Shown in pieces: positions 5,638 to 11,739 of a DNA stretch of 11,739 bases. Location of the stretch: the NCBI GenBank assembly GCA_900546565.1, contig URDC01000045.1, positions 1 through 11,739 of the forward strand, given 5' to 3'. Each line of letters begins with the position of its first letter. Within the stretch, counting starts at the first letter, position 1. Source of the stretch: an uncultured Opitutales bacterium. GTDB taxonomy: Bacteria > Verrucomicrobiota > Verrucomicrobiia > Opitutales > Intestinicryptomonadaceae. The translations under genes were made by a program, and so were the position numbers. The notes beneath the pieces are model-generated. The model had not been told where the DNA came from, made no database searches, and saw only the letters and a program-made list of their open reading frames with translations.

Positions 5638-8600
5638 TTAGAGGAAGTAGCGGACACCGGAACGAAATATCCCTTGCGACTTGTTGCCCGAAATATTCTT
5701 GCCGACATTCACACCAAAACGCTCACTGTGCCCCATTTTGCCCAGCACAAGCCCGTCGGGACTCGTAATGCCCTCAATCGCGCACATCGAGCCATTCGGA
5801 TTAAACGGAATCTCGCCCGAGGGCTTGCCCGAACAGTCGACATATTGCGTGGCAACCTGCCCATTCTTTTCGAGCTGCCGAATCACACTTTCGGGCGCAA
5901 TGAACTTGCCTTCTCCGTGCGATACGGGAATCGTATGGATTTCGCCCAGCTCGCATTCGGCAAACCACGGGGAAAGCTTGCTGACAACCTTGGTGTTCAC
6001 ATAACAGCTCACGTGGCGGGCAATGTTGTTGTATGTCAGCGTCGGACTGTCCGCTTTCAGCTCGCGCACCTCGCCGAACGGCACCAGCCCGAGCTTGACG
6101 AGAGCCTGAAAACCGTTGCAAATGCCGAGCACAAGCCCCTTGCGGTCTTTCAATAGCGACATAACCGCGTCCGCAAGCGCATTGTTGCGGAAGACCGCCG
6201 CAATAAACTTGCCCGAACCCGCAGGCTCGTCGCCCGCACTGAACCCGCCGGGAATCATCAAAATCTGGGCTTCGTCAATGCCGCGCTTCATCGCCATAAT
6301 CGATTCGGATACATCGCGGTCGGTAAGATTCTTGAAAACGAAAGTCGAAACGTCCGCACCCGCCAATTCAAATGCGCGCGCCGAGTCGTATTCGCAGTTC
6401 GACCCCGGGAAGACGGGAATGAACACCCGCGGACGCGCAACCTTGCACGGGGCGAGAGCCACATTCTTGCATTCGAAGGCGATTTCCGAAACCGCGCCAC
6501 TTGACGCCGCAGCCTTCGTCGGATACACACTTTCGAGCGGCTCACACCACGCCTTGTAAAGCTCGCCGACCGAAACCTTCATCGCGCCGAGCCCGATTTC
6601 GGGCTTCGCGACAGTCGAACCAATCAGCTCCGCGCCGAGCTCCGCCGCGACCGATTCGTCCGCAAGCTCCAACACAATCGCGCCATAGTTTAGCGCAAAC
6701 ACATCGCGCATAAAACCGCCGATGAACTCGAAACCAATCGAGTTGCCGAACGACATCTTCGCGACCGCTTCCGCAAGCCCGCCGAAACGCAGCGAGTGCG
6801 CCGCCAAAACCCTGCCCGCTTTGACCGCTTCAAACAACGCGCCGTATTTTTTCATCGCGTCATTCCAGTCGGGCATCAAGTCGCCCGATTTCGCGACTTC
6901 AAGCAACGCAACCGCCGAGCCGGCCTTCTTGAATTCGGGAGAAATCACAAAACGCACATCGCACGGACACATCGCAAAACTGACAAGCGTCGGCGGTACG
7001 TCAATATCGTTGAACGAACCCGACATCGAGTCCTTTCCGCCGATTGCCGCACACCCCAAACCCATCTGGGCTTCGAACGCGCCAAGCAACGCAGCCAGCG
7101 GCTTGCCCCAGCGGCGCGGGTCGGTTCTGAGCTTTTCAAAATACTCTTGGAACGTGAAACGGATTTTCGAAATATCGCCACCGGACGCCGCAATTTTCGC
7201 GACCGATTCCAGCACCGCATACACAGCCCCATAGTAGGGACTCCAACTCGACACATTCGGATTGAACCCGAACGAAAAGAGCGTTCCCGCATTCGTTTCG
7301 CCTTTTAAAAGCGGAATCTTCGAGCACATCGCTTCGGGTTGCGTTGCCAAATTCTTTCCGCCGAACGGGTGCAAAACCGCGCTCGCGCCAATCGACGAGT
7401 CGAACCGCTCAATCAGCCCCCTCTGACTCGCGCAGTTGAGCTGGCGCAAATTGTCCAGCCACCTGCCTGCGTCTTCATTGACCGCGCCGCCAGCCGATTC
7501 TTCAAGCGGCGATTTCCCGCAGGGCTCTTCAATCTCGGCGGACGCAAGCGCGACAGTGCCGTTCGTGTCGAGGAACGCCCGCGACAAATCCACAATGCTC
7601 TTGCCGCGCCATTTCATCACCAGACGCCCCGAATTCGTGACAGTCGCCACATGCGTACACTCCAAATTCTCCATAGTCGCATAGCGCGCAAATTCGTCCG
7701 CATCTTCGGGCGAAACCACGACCGCCATACGCTCCTGCGATTCCGAAATCGCAAGCTCCGTCCCGTCGAGCCCGTCATACTTCTTCGTGACCGCGTCCAA
7801 ATTTATCTCCAAACTCGGCGCAAGCTCGCCTATCGCGACCGACACGCCGCCCGCTCCGAAGTCGTTGCAACGCTTAATCAGCAAGCTCGCTTTCGGATTG
7901 CGGAAAAGCCGCTGCAATTTGCGCTCCATGGGTGCGTCGCCCTTCTGGACTTCGGCGGAATTTTCCAACGCCTTCTCGGTGTGGTCTTTCGACGAACCGG
8001 TCGCCCCGCCAATGCCGTCGCGCCCTGTGCGCCCGCCGACAAGCAGAATGAAATCGCCCTCCGCAGGCACACCGCGGCGCACCATAGCCCGCGGCGCGGC
8101 GGCGACAACCGCCCCGATTTCCATACGTTTCGCCACATAGCCTTCGTGGTAAATTTCGCAGACTTGCCCCGTCGCCAAACCAATCTGATTGCCGTAGCTG
8201 CTGTATCCGTTCGCAGCCCCGAGCACAATCTTGCGCTGCGGGAGCTTGCCGGGCAAAGTCTTTTCGAAGGGCGTGCGCGGGTCGCCCGCGCCCGTTACGC
8301 GCATGGCCTGATACACATAGCTGCGCCCCGAAAGCGGGTCGCGAATCGCGCCGCCCAAACACGTCGCCGCGCCGCCGAACGGCTCGATTTCGGTCGGGTG
8401 GTTGTGCGTTTCGTTCTTGAACATCACAAGATACTCACAGGGCTGGCCGTCGATGTCGATGTTCACGACAATGCTCGCGGCATTTATCTCTTCGCTCTGC
8501 TCCAAGTCCGCAAGCTTGCCCTGCTCGCGCAACGCCCGCATACCGATGAGGGCGACGTCCATCAGACAAACATTCTTGCCTTTCGCGTCCAGCCCCAACA

Positions 8601-9372
8601 CCTTGCGGGTCTGCAAATATTCGCTCCACGAACGCTTCGCGGCGGCATTGAACCTGCCGTCGTCGATTTTCACATTTTCGAGCTTCGTCAAAAACGTCGT
8701 GTGGCGACAGTGGTCGCTCCAATACGTATCGAGAACCCTAATTTCCGTAATTGTGGGATTTCGCTTCTGCTCGTTCGCAAAATAGTCGCGGCAAAATTCG
8801 AGGTCGTCAACCGACATCGCAAGCGACAGCCTTTTGTGCAACGCTTCAACCGCCACCCTATCCATATCGATGAACCCTTCAACCACCGCAACGTCTGCGG
8901 GCACTTTCACCTCCCGCACAAGCGTTTCGGGCTTCGACATCGACGCTTCGCGGCTGTCCACCGCATTGATTAAATATTTCTTGATGCTTTTTAATTCCGC
9001 TTCCGACAGCTTCCCGCGCAAAACAAACACCCTCGCGCACGCGACCTTCGGACGACTCTTCGCCACAATCTGAATGCATTGCTCCGCCGAGTCCGCCCGC
9101 TGGTCGAATTGCCCCGGCAGATATTCGATTGCAAACGCCACTTCGTCGGCGGCAATCGGGAACTCTTCGCGGTAAATATTCTCCACGGGAGCCTCGCAGA
9201 ATATGAGATTTTCTATTTTTTCATACGATACATCATCAAGTCCCTCCACGTCATAACGCTGCAAAACGCGCAGCCCGACGAGCGGCGCAATGTTTAAATT
9301 GCCCTTGATGTCATTCAGGAGGGCTGTTGAAGTCGAGGGAATTTTTTCTTCTACAAATACTCTACGAATCAT
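5638..9372 (-). CDS. purL: Phosphoribosylformylglycinamidine synthase, single-chain (1244 aa)
   Basis: Fourth step of purine synthesis: FGAR + ATP + glutamine gives FGAM, in the cytoplasm. The single chain has a PurS-like N-terminal part, the two AIRS-like synthase halves and a C-terminal class I glutaminase domain. Visible motifs are DTYWSDHCRHTTF (about 215-227), FKNETHNHPTEIEPFGGAA (about 318-336), GRTGRDGIGGATGSS, CNDFGAGGVSVAIGEL and GGKDSMSGSFNDI. In the glutaminase part are FPGSNCEYDSARAFE, MIPGGFSAGDE, GICNGFQ with Cys1085 as the likely nucleophile, and GHSERF with His1215 and Glu1217 completing the triad. Its length fits the short one-chain PurL class rather than the gamma-proteobacterial form of about 1,295 residues. 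I chose ATG at 9372 (MIRRVFVEEK), the usual beginning in this family. An in-frame ATG at 9402 would add ten odd residues (MGGRGCENVC) from G-rich DNA. The TAA stop lies in the closing stem of element A, and element B lies just upstream. Confidence 0.96.
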   Translation of the reverse strand: MIRRVFVEEKIPSTSTALLNDIKGNLNIAPLVGLRVLQRYDVEGLDDVSYEKIENLIFCEAPVENIYREEFPIAADEVAFAIEYLPGQFDQRADSAEQCIQIVAKSRPKVACARVFVLRGKLSEAELKSIKKYLINAVDSREASMSKPETLVREVKVPADVAVVEGFIDMDRVAVEALHKRLSLAMSVDDLEFCRDYFANEQKRNPTITEIRVLDTYWSDHCRHTTFLTKLENVKIDDGRFNAAAKRSWSEYLQTRKVLGLDAKGKNVCLMDVALIGMRALREQGKLADLEQSEEINAASIVVNIDIDGQPCEYLVMFKNETHNHPTEIEPFGGAATCLGGAIRDPLSGRSYVYQAMRVTGAGDPRTPFEKTLPGKLPQRKIVLGAANGYSSYGNQIGLATGQVCEIYHEGYVAKRMEIGAVVAAAPRAMVRRGVPAEGDFILLVGGRTGRDGIGGATGSSKDHTEKALENSAEVQKGDAPMERKLQRLFRNPKASLLIKRCNDFGAGGVSVAIGELAPSLEINLDAVTKKYDGLDGTELAISESQERMAVVVSPEDADEFARYATMENLECTHVATVTNSGRLVMKWRGKSIVDLSRAFLDTNGTVALASAEIEEPCGKSPLEESAGGAVNEDAGRWLDNLRQLNCASQRGLIERFDSSIGASAVLHPFGGKNLATQPEAMCSKIPLLKGETNAGTLFSFGFNPNVSSWSPYYGAVYAVLESVAKIAASGGDISKIRFTFQEYFEKLRTDPRRWGKPLAALLGAFEAQMGLGCAAIGGKDSMSGSFNDIDVPPTLVSFAMCPCDVRFVISPEFKKAGSAVALLEVAKSGDLMPDWNDAMKKYGALFEAVKAGRVLAAHSLRFGGLAEAVAKMSFGNSIGFEFIGGFMRDVFALNYGAIVLELADESVAAELGAELIGSTVAKPEIGLGAMKVSVGELYKAWCEPLESVYPTKAAASSGAVSEIAFECKNVALAPCKVARPRVFIPVFPGSNCEYDSARAFELAGADVSTFVFKNLTDRDVSESIMAMKRGIDEAQILMIPGGFSAGDEPAGSGKFIAAVFRNNALADAVMSLLKDRKGLVLGICNGFQALVKLGLVPFGEVRELKADSPTLTYNNIARHVSCYVNTKVVSKLSPWFAECELGEIHTIPVSHGEGKFIAPESVIRQLEKNGQVATQYVDCSGKPSGEIPFNPNGSMCAIEGITSPDGLVLGKMGHSERFGVNVGKNISGNKSQGIFRSGVRYFL

Positions 9373-9410
9373 ACACACATTCTCACACCCCCGTCCCCCC
9401 ATTGCAACAA
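9373..9410 (-). other. purL leader with two G-tracts
   Basis: Only 38 bp separate the preferred purL start from element B. Read on the minus strand the leader holds GGGGGG (9400-9395) and GGGGG (9392-9388) flanking AC, then GTGAGAATGTGTGT before the ATG. GTGAG is a poor Shine-Dalgarno match. No convincing -35/-10 pair fits here, so the purL promoter probably lies inside element B, for example near TATGTAAT on the minus strand at about 9457-9450. Confidence 0.4.
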
Positions 9411-9461
9411 AAAACGGGCGAGGTCATGCGCCTTCGTTGCAAAATTTTTTATTACATACGG

Positions 9462-9489
9462 AAACATTCCGCGTTGCGGAATGTTTTTT
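9462..9489 (+). terminator. Plus-strand terminator hairpin in element B, upstream of purL
   Basis: AAACATTCCGC (9462-9472), loop gtt, GCGGAATGTTT (9476-9486), followed by T residues to 9489. It faces the plus strand although no plus-strand gene ends here; the adjacent gene purL reads away on the minus strand. It would stop antisense transcription coming out of purL. It occupies the same place in the module as the trmH terminator in element A. Confidence 0.7.
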
Positions 9490-9521
9490 GTAATTAGATT
9501 TGCAACGGAGGCGCATTCACG

Positions 9522-9593
9522 GCTAAAAGACGGTTTCCTCGGGAGGTCTGTGCAAAAGCACTATCCCTCCACTCGAAAACGCGTCTTTGTAGC
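9522..9593 (+). repeat. P3 hairpin of element B, left module
   Basis: GCTAAAAGACG (9522-9532) pairs with CGTCTTTGTAGC (9582-9593) with one bulged G. GTTT (9533-9536) pairs with AAAC (9577-9580). GGAGG (9542-9546) pairs with CCTCC (9566-9570). The tip is tct-GTGC-aaaa-GCAC-tatc. Compared with 5201-5272, both sides of the GGNGG/CCNCC stem changed together and the tetraloop changed from atta to aaaa. Confidence 0.85.
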
Positions 9594-9627
9594 ACGCGCC
9601 TCGCCCGTTTTACAACATAAAGCTGGG

Positions 9628-9740
9628 TCTAAACCAAAAAATAATGTAAAAGCTTAACTTCGTCCCGCTTTATTTTTTTCACAAAAACAGAAAAGGATTT
9701 CCCGAGCGTAAAAGACTTTTTACATTATTTTCGGTTGAGA
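9628..9740. other. Central hairpin region of element B
   Basis: AAAATAATGTAAAA (9638-9651) pairs perfectly with TTTTACATTATTTT (9718-9731), and TCTAAACC (9628-9635) pairs with GGTTGAGA (9733-9740) except at one position. The segment 9690-9723 inside is an inverted version of the C1 hairpin at 5328-5362 of element A, so the two centres are flipped relative to each other while the flanking modules are not. Confidence 0.65.
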
Positions 9741-9774
9741 ATAAACATAGGTTCTTGGGCTAAAAATCGCGAGG

Positions 9775-9854
9775 CTCGAGGCAGGATTCGTGTTTTTCAA
9801 GGCGTCGGCGGGCTGAAGCCCGCAAGTCCGAAGAAAAACCGAATGATGCCCGAG
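9775..9854 (-). repeat. P3 hairpin of element B, right module, with replaced tip
   Basis: The outer stem is nearly the same as at 5451-5530: CTCG-a-GGCA with TGCC-CGAG, a gg/ga pair, ATTCG with CGAAT. GTTTTTC (9792-9798) pairs with GAAAAAC (9833-9839). The tip differs: GCGGGC-tgaa-GCCCGC (9808-9823) replaces the GGNGG/GTGC tip of the other three copies, so the tip looks modular. Confidence 0.8.
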
Positions 9855-9884
9855 AGCGTTTGCTTCGACGAGTTTTCTATTATC

Positions 9885-9914
9885 AAAAAAAAGCGGAACT
9901 TCCGTTCCGCTTTT
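9885..9914 (-). terminator. Intrinsic terminator of the PEP-CTERM gene, nested in P2 of element B
   Basis: AAAAGCGGAAC (9889-9899), loop ttcc, GTTCCGCTTTT (9904-9914), with eight T residues on the minus strand (9892 down to 9885). It lies about 50 bases past the stop, the same distance as the purL terminator. Confidence 0.9.
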
Positions 9915-9963
9915 ATACATTAAATTAAAACTCGTCGTCGAAGTAAACGCGTCATCGCGGTTT

Positions 9964-11394
9964 TTAGCGGCGTTTGCGGTAGGCTACAAAGCCCATCGCA
10001 AACAACCCGAAAATCGCCGCAACCGTGGCAGGCTCGGGCACCGCCGCAGAAGAATTGACATACCAGCCACCCTTTGTTTCATTGTAGATAAGGAACGCTT
10101 CCTGACCGTCTACGAAGATGTTCGAGGCGCGGACGTCCGTGTCGTCAAGATAACTTTCAATGTTGGCAATGTCGGCAGTTCCGTCGGCCTTTTTGCCGCC
10201 CTTGATGAAAATCTTGAAGTCTTCCGATTCGGTGATTTTGAGCATTACACTACCCGTCTGCGATTCCGTGTCGACAACACCAAAGCCGCCGATTGTCGAG
10301 CTAAACCCGTTGGCGACAAACGTCAAAACCGATTCGCCATAGAAGTTGAGCTTGCCGAAATCGTTGTCCGCATCGAGGATAAATTGAGCCATTATCGTGC
10401 TGTTAAACTTCCTGTTGGGTCTGTCAACAGAACAGATGTCGAACGAGGCTTCGCCCTGCTTTTTGCCGCCAATAGTAATAAGATTGCTCGCGCCGAGTTG
10501 GAGCTTGCCGCGAATGCGCAAATCCTTTTCGAGGTCGAAATTCTTCACACCAGCCTTAATCTGTAATTTGCCGCTTTCGACAATATTACCGATAAACGAG
10601 TCAGTCGTTCCCGAATTCTGCTGAACCAGCGACGAACCCGCTTCAAACACGGTCGTGCCATAGTTGTAGCCGAGAATCACCGACGCGGTTTCCCTGTTTT
10701 TATTGACTTCAATAGAGCCGAAAACTTTGGCATTTCTCAGAAGCAGCCCACCCGCAGTGCCTCCACCCGAACCGAGCTTTACAACCGAGTCCGCATGAAA
10801 AACCGAAGCTATCGTGCCCGACGTACCGTGCAAATTCAGCTGGCTGTTGATAGTGATGTTCCCGTGGAAGTCGATATGCGAACCTTGGTCGAACACGACA
10901 AGCGAAACCGCCGTCAGCCCCTTGTTGAAGGAGATTCCCGCAGCCCCAAAATTGGCCTGACCGTTTACAATCGAAACATTCGTGTTGAATTCCAGAGTCG
11001 AAGCCGTCGCGACAACATTCTTTCCTTTGCCCCATAATTCGAGCGTGCCGTCGCCATTGAACGTGAGCTTTTTGCCCGCCGCAACACCGAGAGAGTTTTC
11101 TTCGCGCAGAAAAAGCGTGCTGCCGGAAGCGATGTCAATCGTCGCGTTATACGAGCCGAAGTTCAGCGTTCTAACCGACGTCTTTCCACTGCCGTCAACC
11201 GTCAGCGTAATGTTGTCCGCCCCGAAAATAACATTGTCCGACACAGTCGTCGAGGGAACTTCCCCTCCCGACCAAATCGAGGCATCACTCCAATTTCCCG
11301 ATTTCGAAACCGTGTAGTCCGTGGCAGAGACAACCGCCGCCGCCATAAACAACGCGCCCGAAACCATATAATTTCTCGCTTTTTGTATATTCAT
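9964..11394 (-). CDS. Secreted beta-rich protein with PEP-CTERM sorting tail (476 aa)
   Basis: Residues 1-24 are a Sec signal peptide (basic MNIQKAR, hydrophobic core, likely cleavage after VSA). Next comes a DYTVSKSGNWSDASIWSGG segment, the start typical of proteins with autotransporter-like or passenger-type beta-strand repeats. The body is rich in Gly/Asn/Thr/Ser with repeated short beta strands (for example ITLTVDGSGKTSVRTLNFGS), suggesting a right-handed beta helix. The C-terminus has VPEP (452-455), a hydrophobic helix and YRKRR, a PEP-CTERM signal of the kind processed by exosortase in exopolysaccharide-producing bacteria. The expected fate is export, exosortase processing and surface or matrix display. 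No exosortase gene is in the window. ACAGAGA before the ATG is a weak ribosome site. A candidate promoter with a G8 tract lies upstream. The binding partner or ligand cannot be inferred. Confidence 0.88.
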   Translation of the reverse strand: MNIQKARNYMVSGALFMAAAVVSATDYTVSKSGNWSDASIWSGGEVPSTTVSDNVIFGADNITLTVDGSGKTSVRTLNFGSYNATIDIASGSTLFLREENSLGVAAGKKLTFNGDGTLELWGKGKNVVATASTLEFNTNVSIVNGQANFGAAGISFNKGLTAVSLVVFDQGSHIDFHGNITINSQLNLHGTSGTIASVFHADSVVKLGSGGGTAGGLLLRNAKVFGSIEVNKNRETASVILGYNYGTTVFEAGSSLVQQNSGTTDSFIGNIVESGKLQIKAGVKNFDLEKDLRIRGKLQLGASNLITIGGKKQGEASFDICSVDRPNRKFNSTIMAQFILDADNDFGKLNFYGESVLTFVANGFSSTIGGFGVVDTESQTGSVMLKITESEDFKIFIKGGKKADGTADIANIESYLDDTDVRASNIFVDGQEAFLIYNETKGGWYVNSSAAVPEPATVAAIFGLFAMGFVAYRKRR

Positions 11395-11557
11395 AATTTC
11401 TCTGTTGTTTTAGTTGATATAAAAATCCTTAAAATTTTCTTCGACGAAAATACCCCCCCCGAGAAAACGTCAAGTCCTTTTTTACAAAAGGCTTAACTTT
11501 CCCCAATTCAAACGTTTTTTTCGCATTCCGAAAACATAAAACACACCCATAACCATT
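11395..11557. other. Upstream region of the PEP-CTERM gene
   Basis: The gene-free stretch 11395-11739 is about 345 bp. This left half holds the leader of the PEP-CTERM gene and its candidate promoter. Further right, AAAAGGCTTAACTT (from 11486) resembles AAAAGCTTAACTT in the centre of element B (from 9648), a further sign of a decayed central segment. No coding frame is supported. Confidence 0.5.
11447..11473 (-). promoter_or_regulatory. Candidate PEP-CTERM gene promoter with G8 tract in the spacer
   Basis: Minus strand: TTGACG (11473-11468) as -35, then TTTTCTC and eight G residues (11460-11453), then TATTTT (11452-11447) as -10. The spacer is 15 bp, shorter than the optimum of 17, and eight of its bases are the G-tract. 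Changes of one or two G would move the spacer into or out of range. The start codon is about 50 bp further. An alternative -10 (TATATC, about 11421-11416) has no good -35. Confidence 0.5.
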
Positions 11558-11739
11558 GGCTTCGCCAATCCGACAATTGCGAATTTAAAATACAAAAAAA
11601 GAAGTTCCAACTGGAACTTCTTTCAACATTATAAATCGGCTTAGAACCAACATAGGTGCTGGCTAAAAACCGCGAGGCTCGAGACAGAAAACAAGCGAAG
11701 CGCGTTTGAGCGTTGCGAAGCAACGACCCCGAAGGGGCG
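11558..11739 (-). repeat. Right-edge partial copy of the palindromic element
   Basis: 11634-11688 matches 5405-5460 and 9731-9784: TCGGCTTAGAA, then ACATAGGT, then GGCTAAAAACCGCGAGGCTCGAG. This is the central segment plus the left arm of P1 and the start of P3 of an inverted module, which would finish outside the window at the stop codon of a minus-strand gene. An ATTGGC-ttc-GCCAAT hairpin (11559-11573) and AATCCGACAA match the centre of element A. No left (plus-facing) module is present on the PEP-CTERM promoter side, so this is a half element. The last 50 bases hold small gaa/aag-loop hairpins (CGTTGC-gaa-GCAACG, CCCC-gaa-GGGG). Confidence 0.65.
11594..11623 (-). terminator. Intrinsic terminator for a gene beyond the right edge
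   Basis: AAAGAAGTTCC (11598-11608), loop aact, GGAACTTCTTT (11613-11623), followed on the minus strand by seven T residues (11600 down to 11594). It implies a minus-strand gene ending to the right of the window. Its arms match the trmH terminator at 5138-5163; the loops differ. Confidence 0.8.

Larger units (their letters stand above)
5085..5640. repeat. Element A: composite palindromic element, two opposed three-way junctions
   Basis: This 556-bp stretch between convergent trmH-like and purL genes is almost entirely foldable. Left module: P1 5085-5099/5278-5292 (14 of 15 pairs), P2 5102-5119/5178-5195 (18 of 18) enclosing a terminator, P3 5201-5272. Centre: 5293-5436, with hairpins at 5330-5361 and 5357-5396. 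Right module, inverted: P1 5437-5450/5627-5640, P3 5451-5530, P2 5532-5553/5600-5624 (perfect except for 3 extra bases in the right arm) enclosing a minus-strand terminator. P1 contains the trmH stop on the left and the purL stop on the right. The layout and length match element B at 9411-9968, and the stems vary with compensating changes. I do not recognise a named family. It carries no ORF of its own, transposase or integrase gene. It may be a non-autonomous mobile element or a bidirectional 3'-end element. Confidence 0.85.
9411..9968. repeat. Element B: second composite palindromic element
   Basis: 558 bp with the same order of parts as element A. Left module: P1 9411-9423/9599-9611 (13 of 13 pairs, CCTCGCCCGTTTT on the right), P2 9426-9443/9499-9516 (18 positions, one T-G wobble) enclosing a plus-strand terminator, P3 9522-9593. 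Centre: 9612-9758, with a long stem. Right module, inverted: P1 9759-9774/9953-9968 (one wobble, one mismatch), P3 9775-9854, P2 9856-9876/9927-9950 (one wobble, three extra bases in the right arm) enclosing a minus-strand terminator. The right P1 covers the TAA stop of the PEP-CTERM gene. The left P1 covers no stop codon, because the neighbour there is the 5' end of purL. Many stem sequences differ from element A while pairing is kept. No coding capacity is supported in this stretch. Confidence 0.85.

Noticed and set aside
5085..5640. Integron attC site
   Set aside because: The paired-arm layout after a gene end is reminiscent, but the conserved RYYYAAC/GTTRRRY ends are absent, modules face both directions, and neighbours are housekeeping genes in mixed orientation.
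5085..5640. CRISPR array
   Set aside because: Repeats are inverted and few, not short direct repeats with regular spacers.
7339..8973. Plus-strand open frame of 544 aa inside purL
   Set aside because: It lies opposite the core of purL, is Arg/His/Ala-rich and has no motif; such frames arise from GC-biased third positions in the sense gene.
9411..9611. Purine riboswitch or other known riboswitch upstream of purL
   Set aside because: The structure recurs in element A where no purine gene starts, its orientation is opposite to purL, and I see no purine-riboswitch loop consensus.
9720..9920. Minus-strand frame of 66 aa in element B, and 9735-9923 on the plus strand
   Set aside because: Both run through the P3 hairpin and terminator stems of the repeat and have no conserved counterpart in element A.
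11508..11723. Minus-strand frame of 71 aa at the right edge
   Set aside because: It overlaps the terminator and the repeat segment, and its sequence follows the repeat, not a protein pattern.

Overview
The window looks like a chromosomal piece of a bacterium from the Verrucomicrobiota/PVC side of the tree. The pointers are a secreted beta-rich protein ending in a PEP-CTERM tail (VPEP, membrane helix, YRKRR), a short-type glucose-6-phosphate isomerase of about 522 residues, and a one-chain PurL of about 1,244 residues. This placement is inference. None of the start codons has a strong Shine-Dalgarno sequence.

Left part (1-2868, minus strand): a tight operon reads leftward. It holds pgi, an inner-membrane-anchored coiled-coil protein (3-bp gap) and a 62-residue lipoprotein (8-bp gap), and ends in an intrinsic terminator at about 60-89. 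Next come an RlmD-type rRNA uracil-5 methyltransferase (minus, 2993-4213) and, diverging from it across 68 bp, a SpoU/TrmH-family 2'-O-ribose methyltransferase (plus, 4282-5097).

Right part: purL (minus, about 9372-5638) and a PEP-CTERM protein gene (minus, 11394-9964). The PEP-CTERM gene has a candidate promoter in which eight G residues lie between the -35 and -10 boxes, suggesting phase variation.

The most remarkable content is non-coding. Two gene-free stretches, 5085-5640 (element A, 556 bp) and 9411-9968 (element B, 558 bp), have the same architecture although much of their sequence differs. Each can be drawn as two three-way-junction modules in opposite orientation around a central hairpin region. 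Each module has a closing stem (P1), a long inverted repeat (P2) with a complete intrinsic terminator hairpin inside it, and a multi-part hairpin (P3) with conserved internal loops. Paired arms change together between copies, which argues that the fold is maintained. The outer ends share a consensus near TAAAAACCGCGAGGACGCG, and in three of four modules P1 includes the neighbouring gene's stop codon. Half or decayed copies occur at both window ends (about 1-142 and 11558-11739). I do not recognise this family; a genome-specific mobile palindromic element or a structured bidirectional 3'-end/terminator element are the main options.

The genes themselves are housekeeping (glycolysis, purine synthesis, rRNA modification) plus one surface protein. 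No phage, CRISPR, tRNA or transposase gene is visible.
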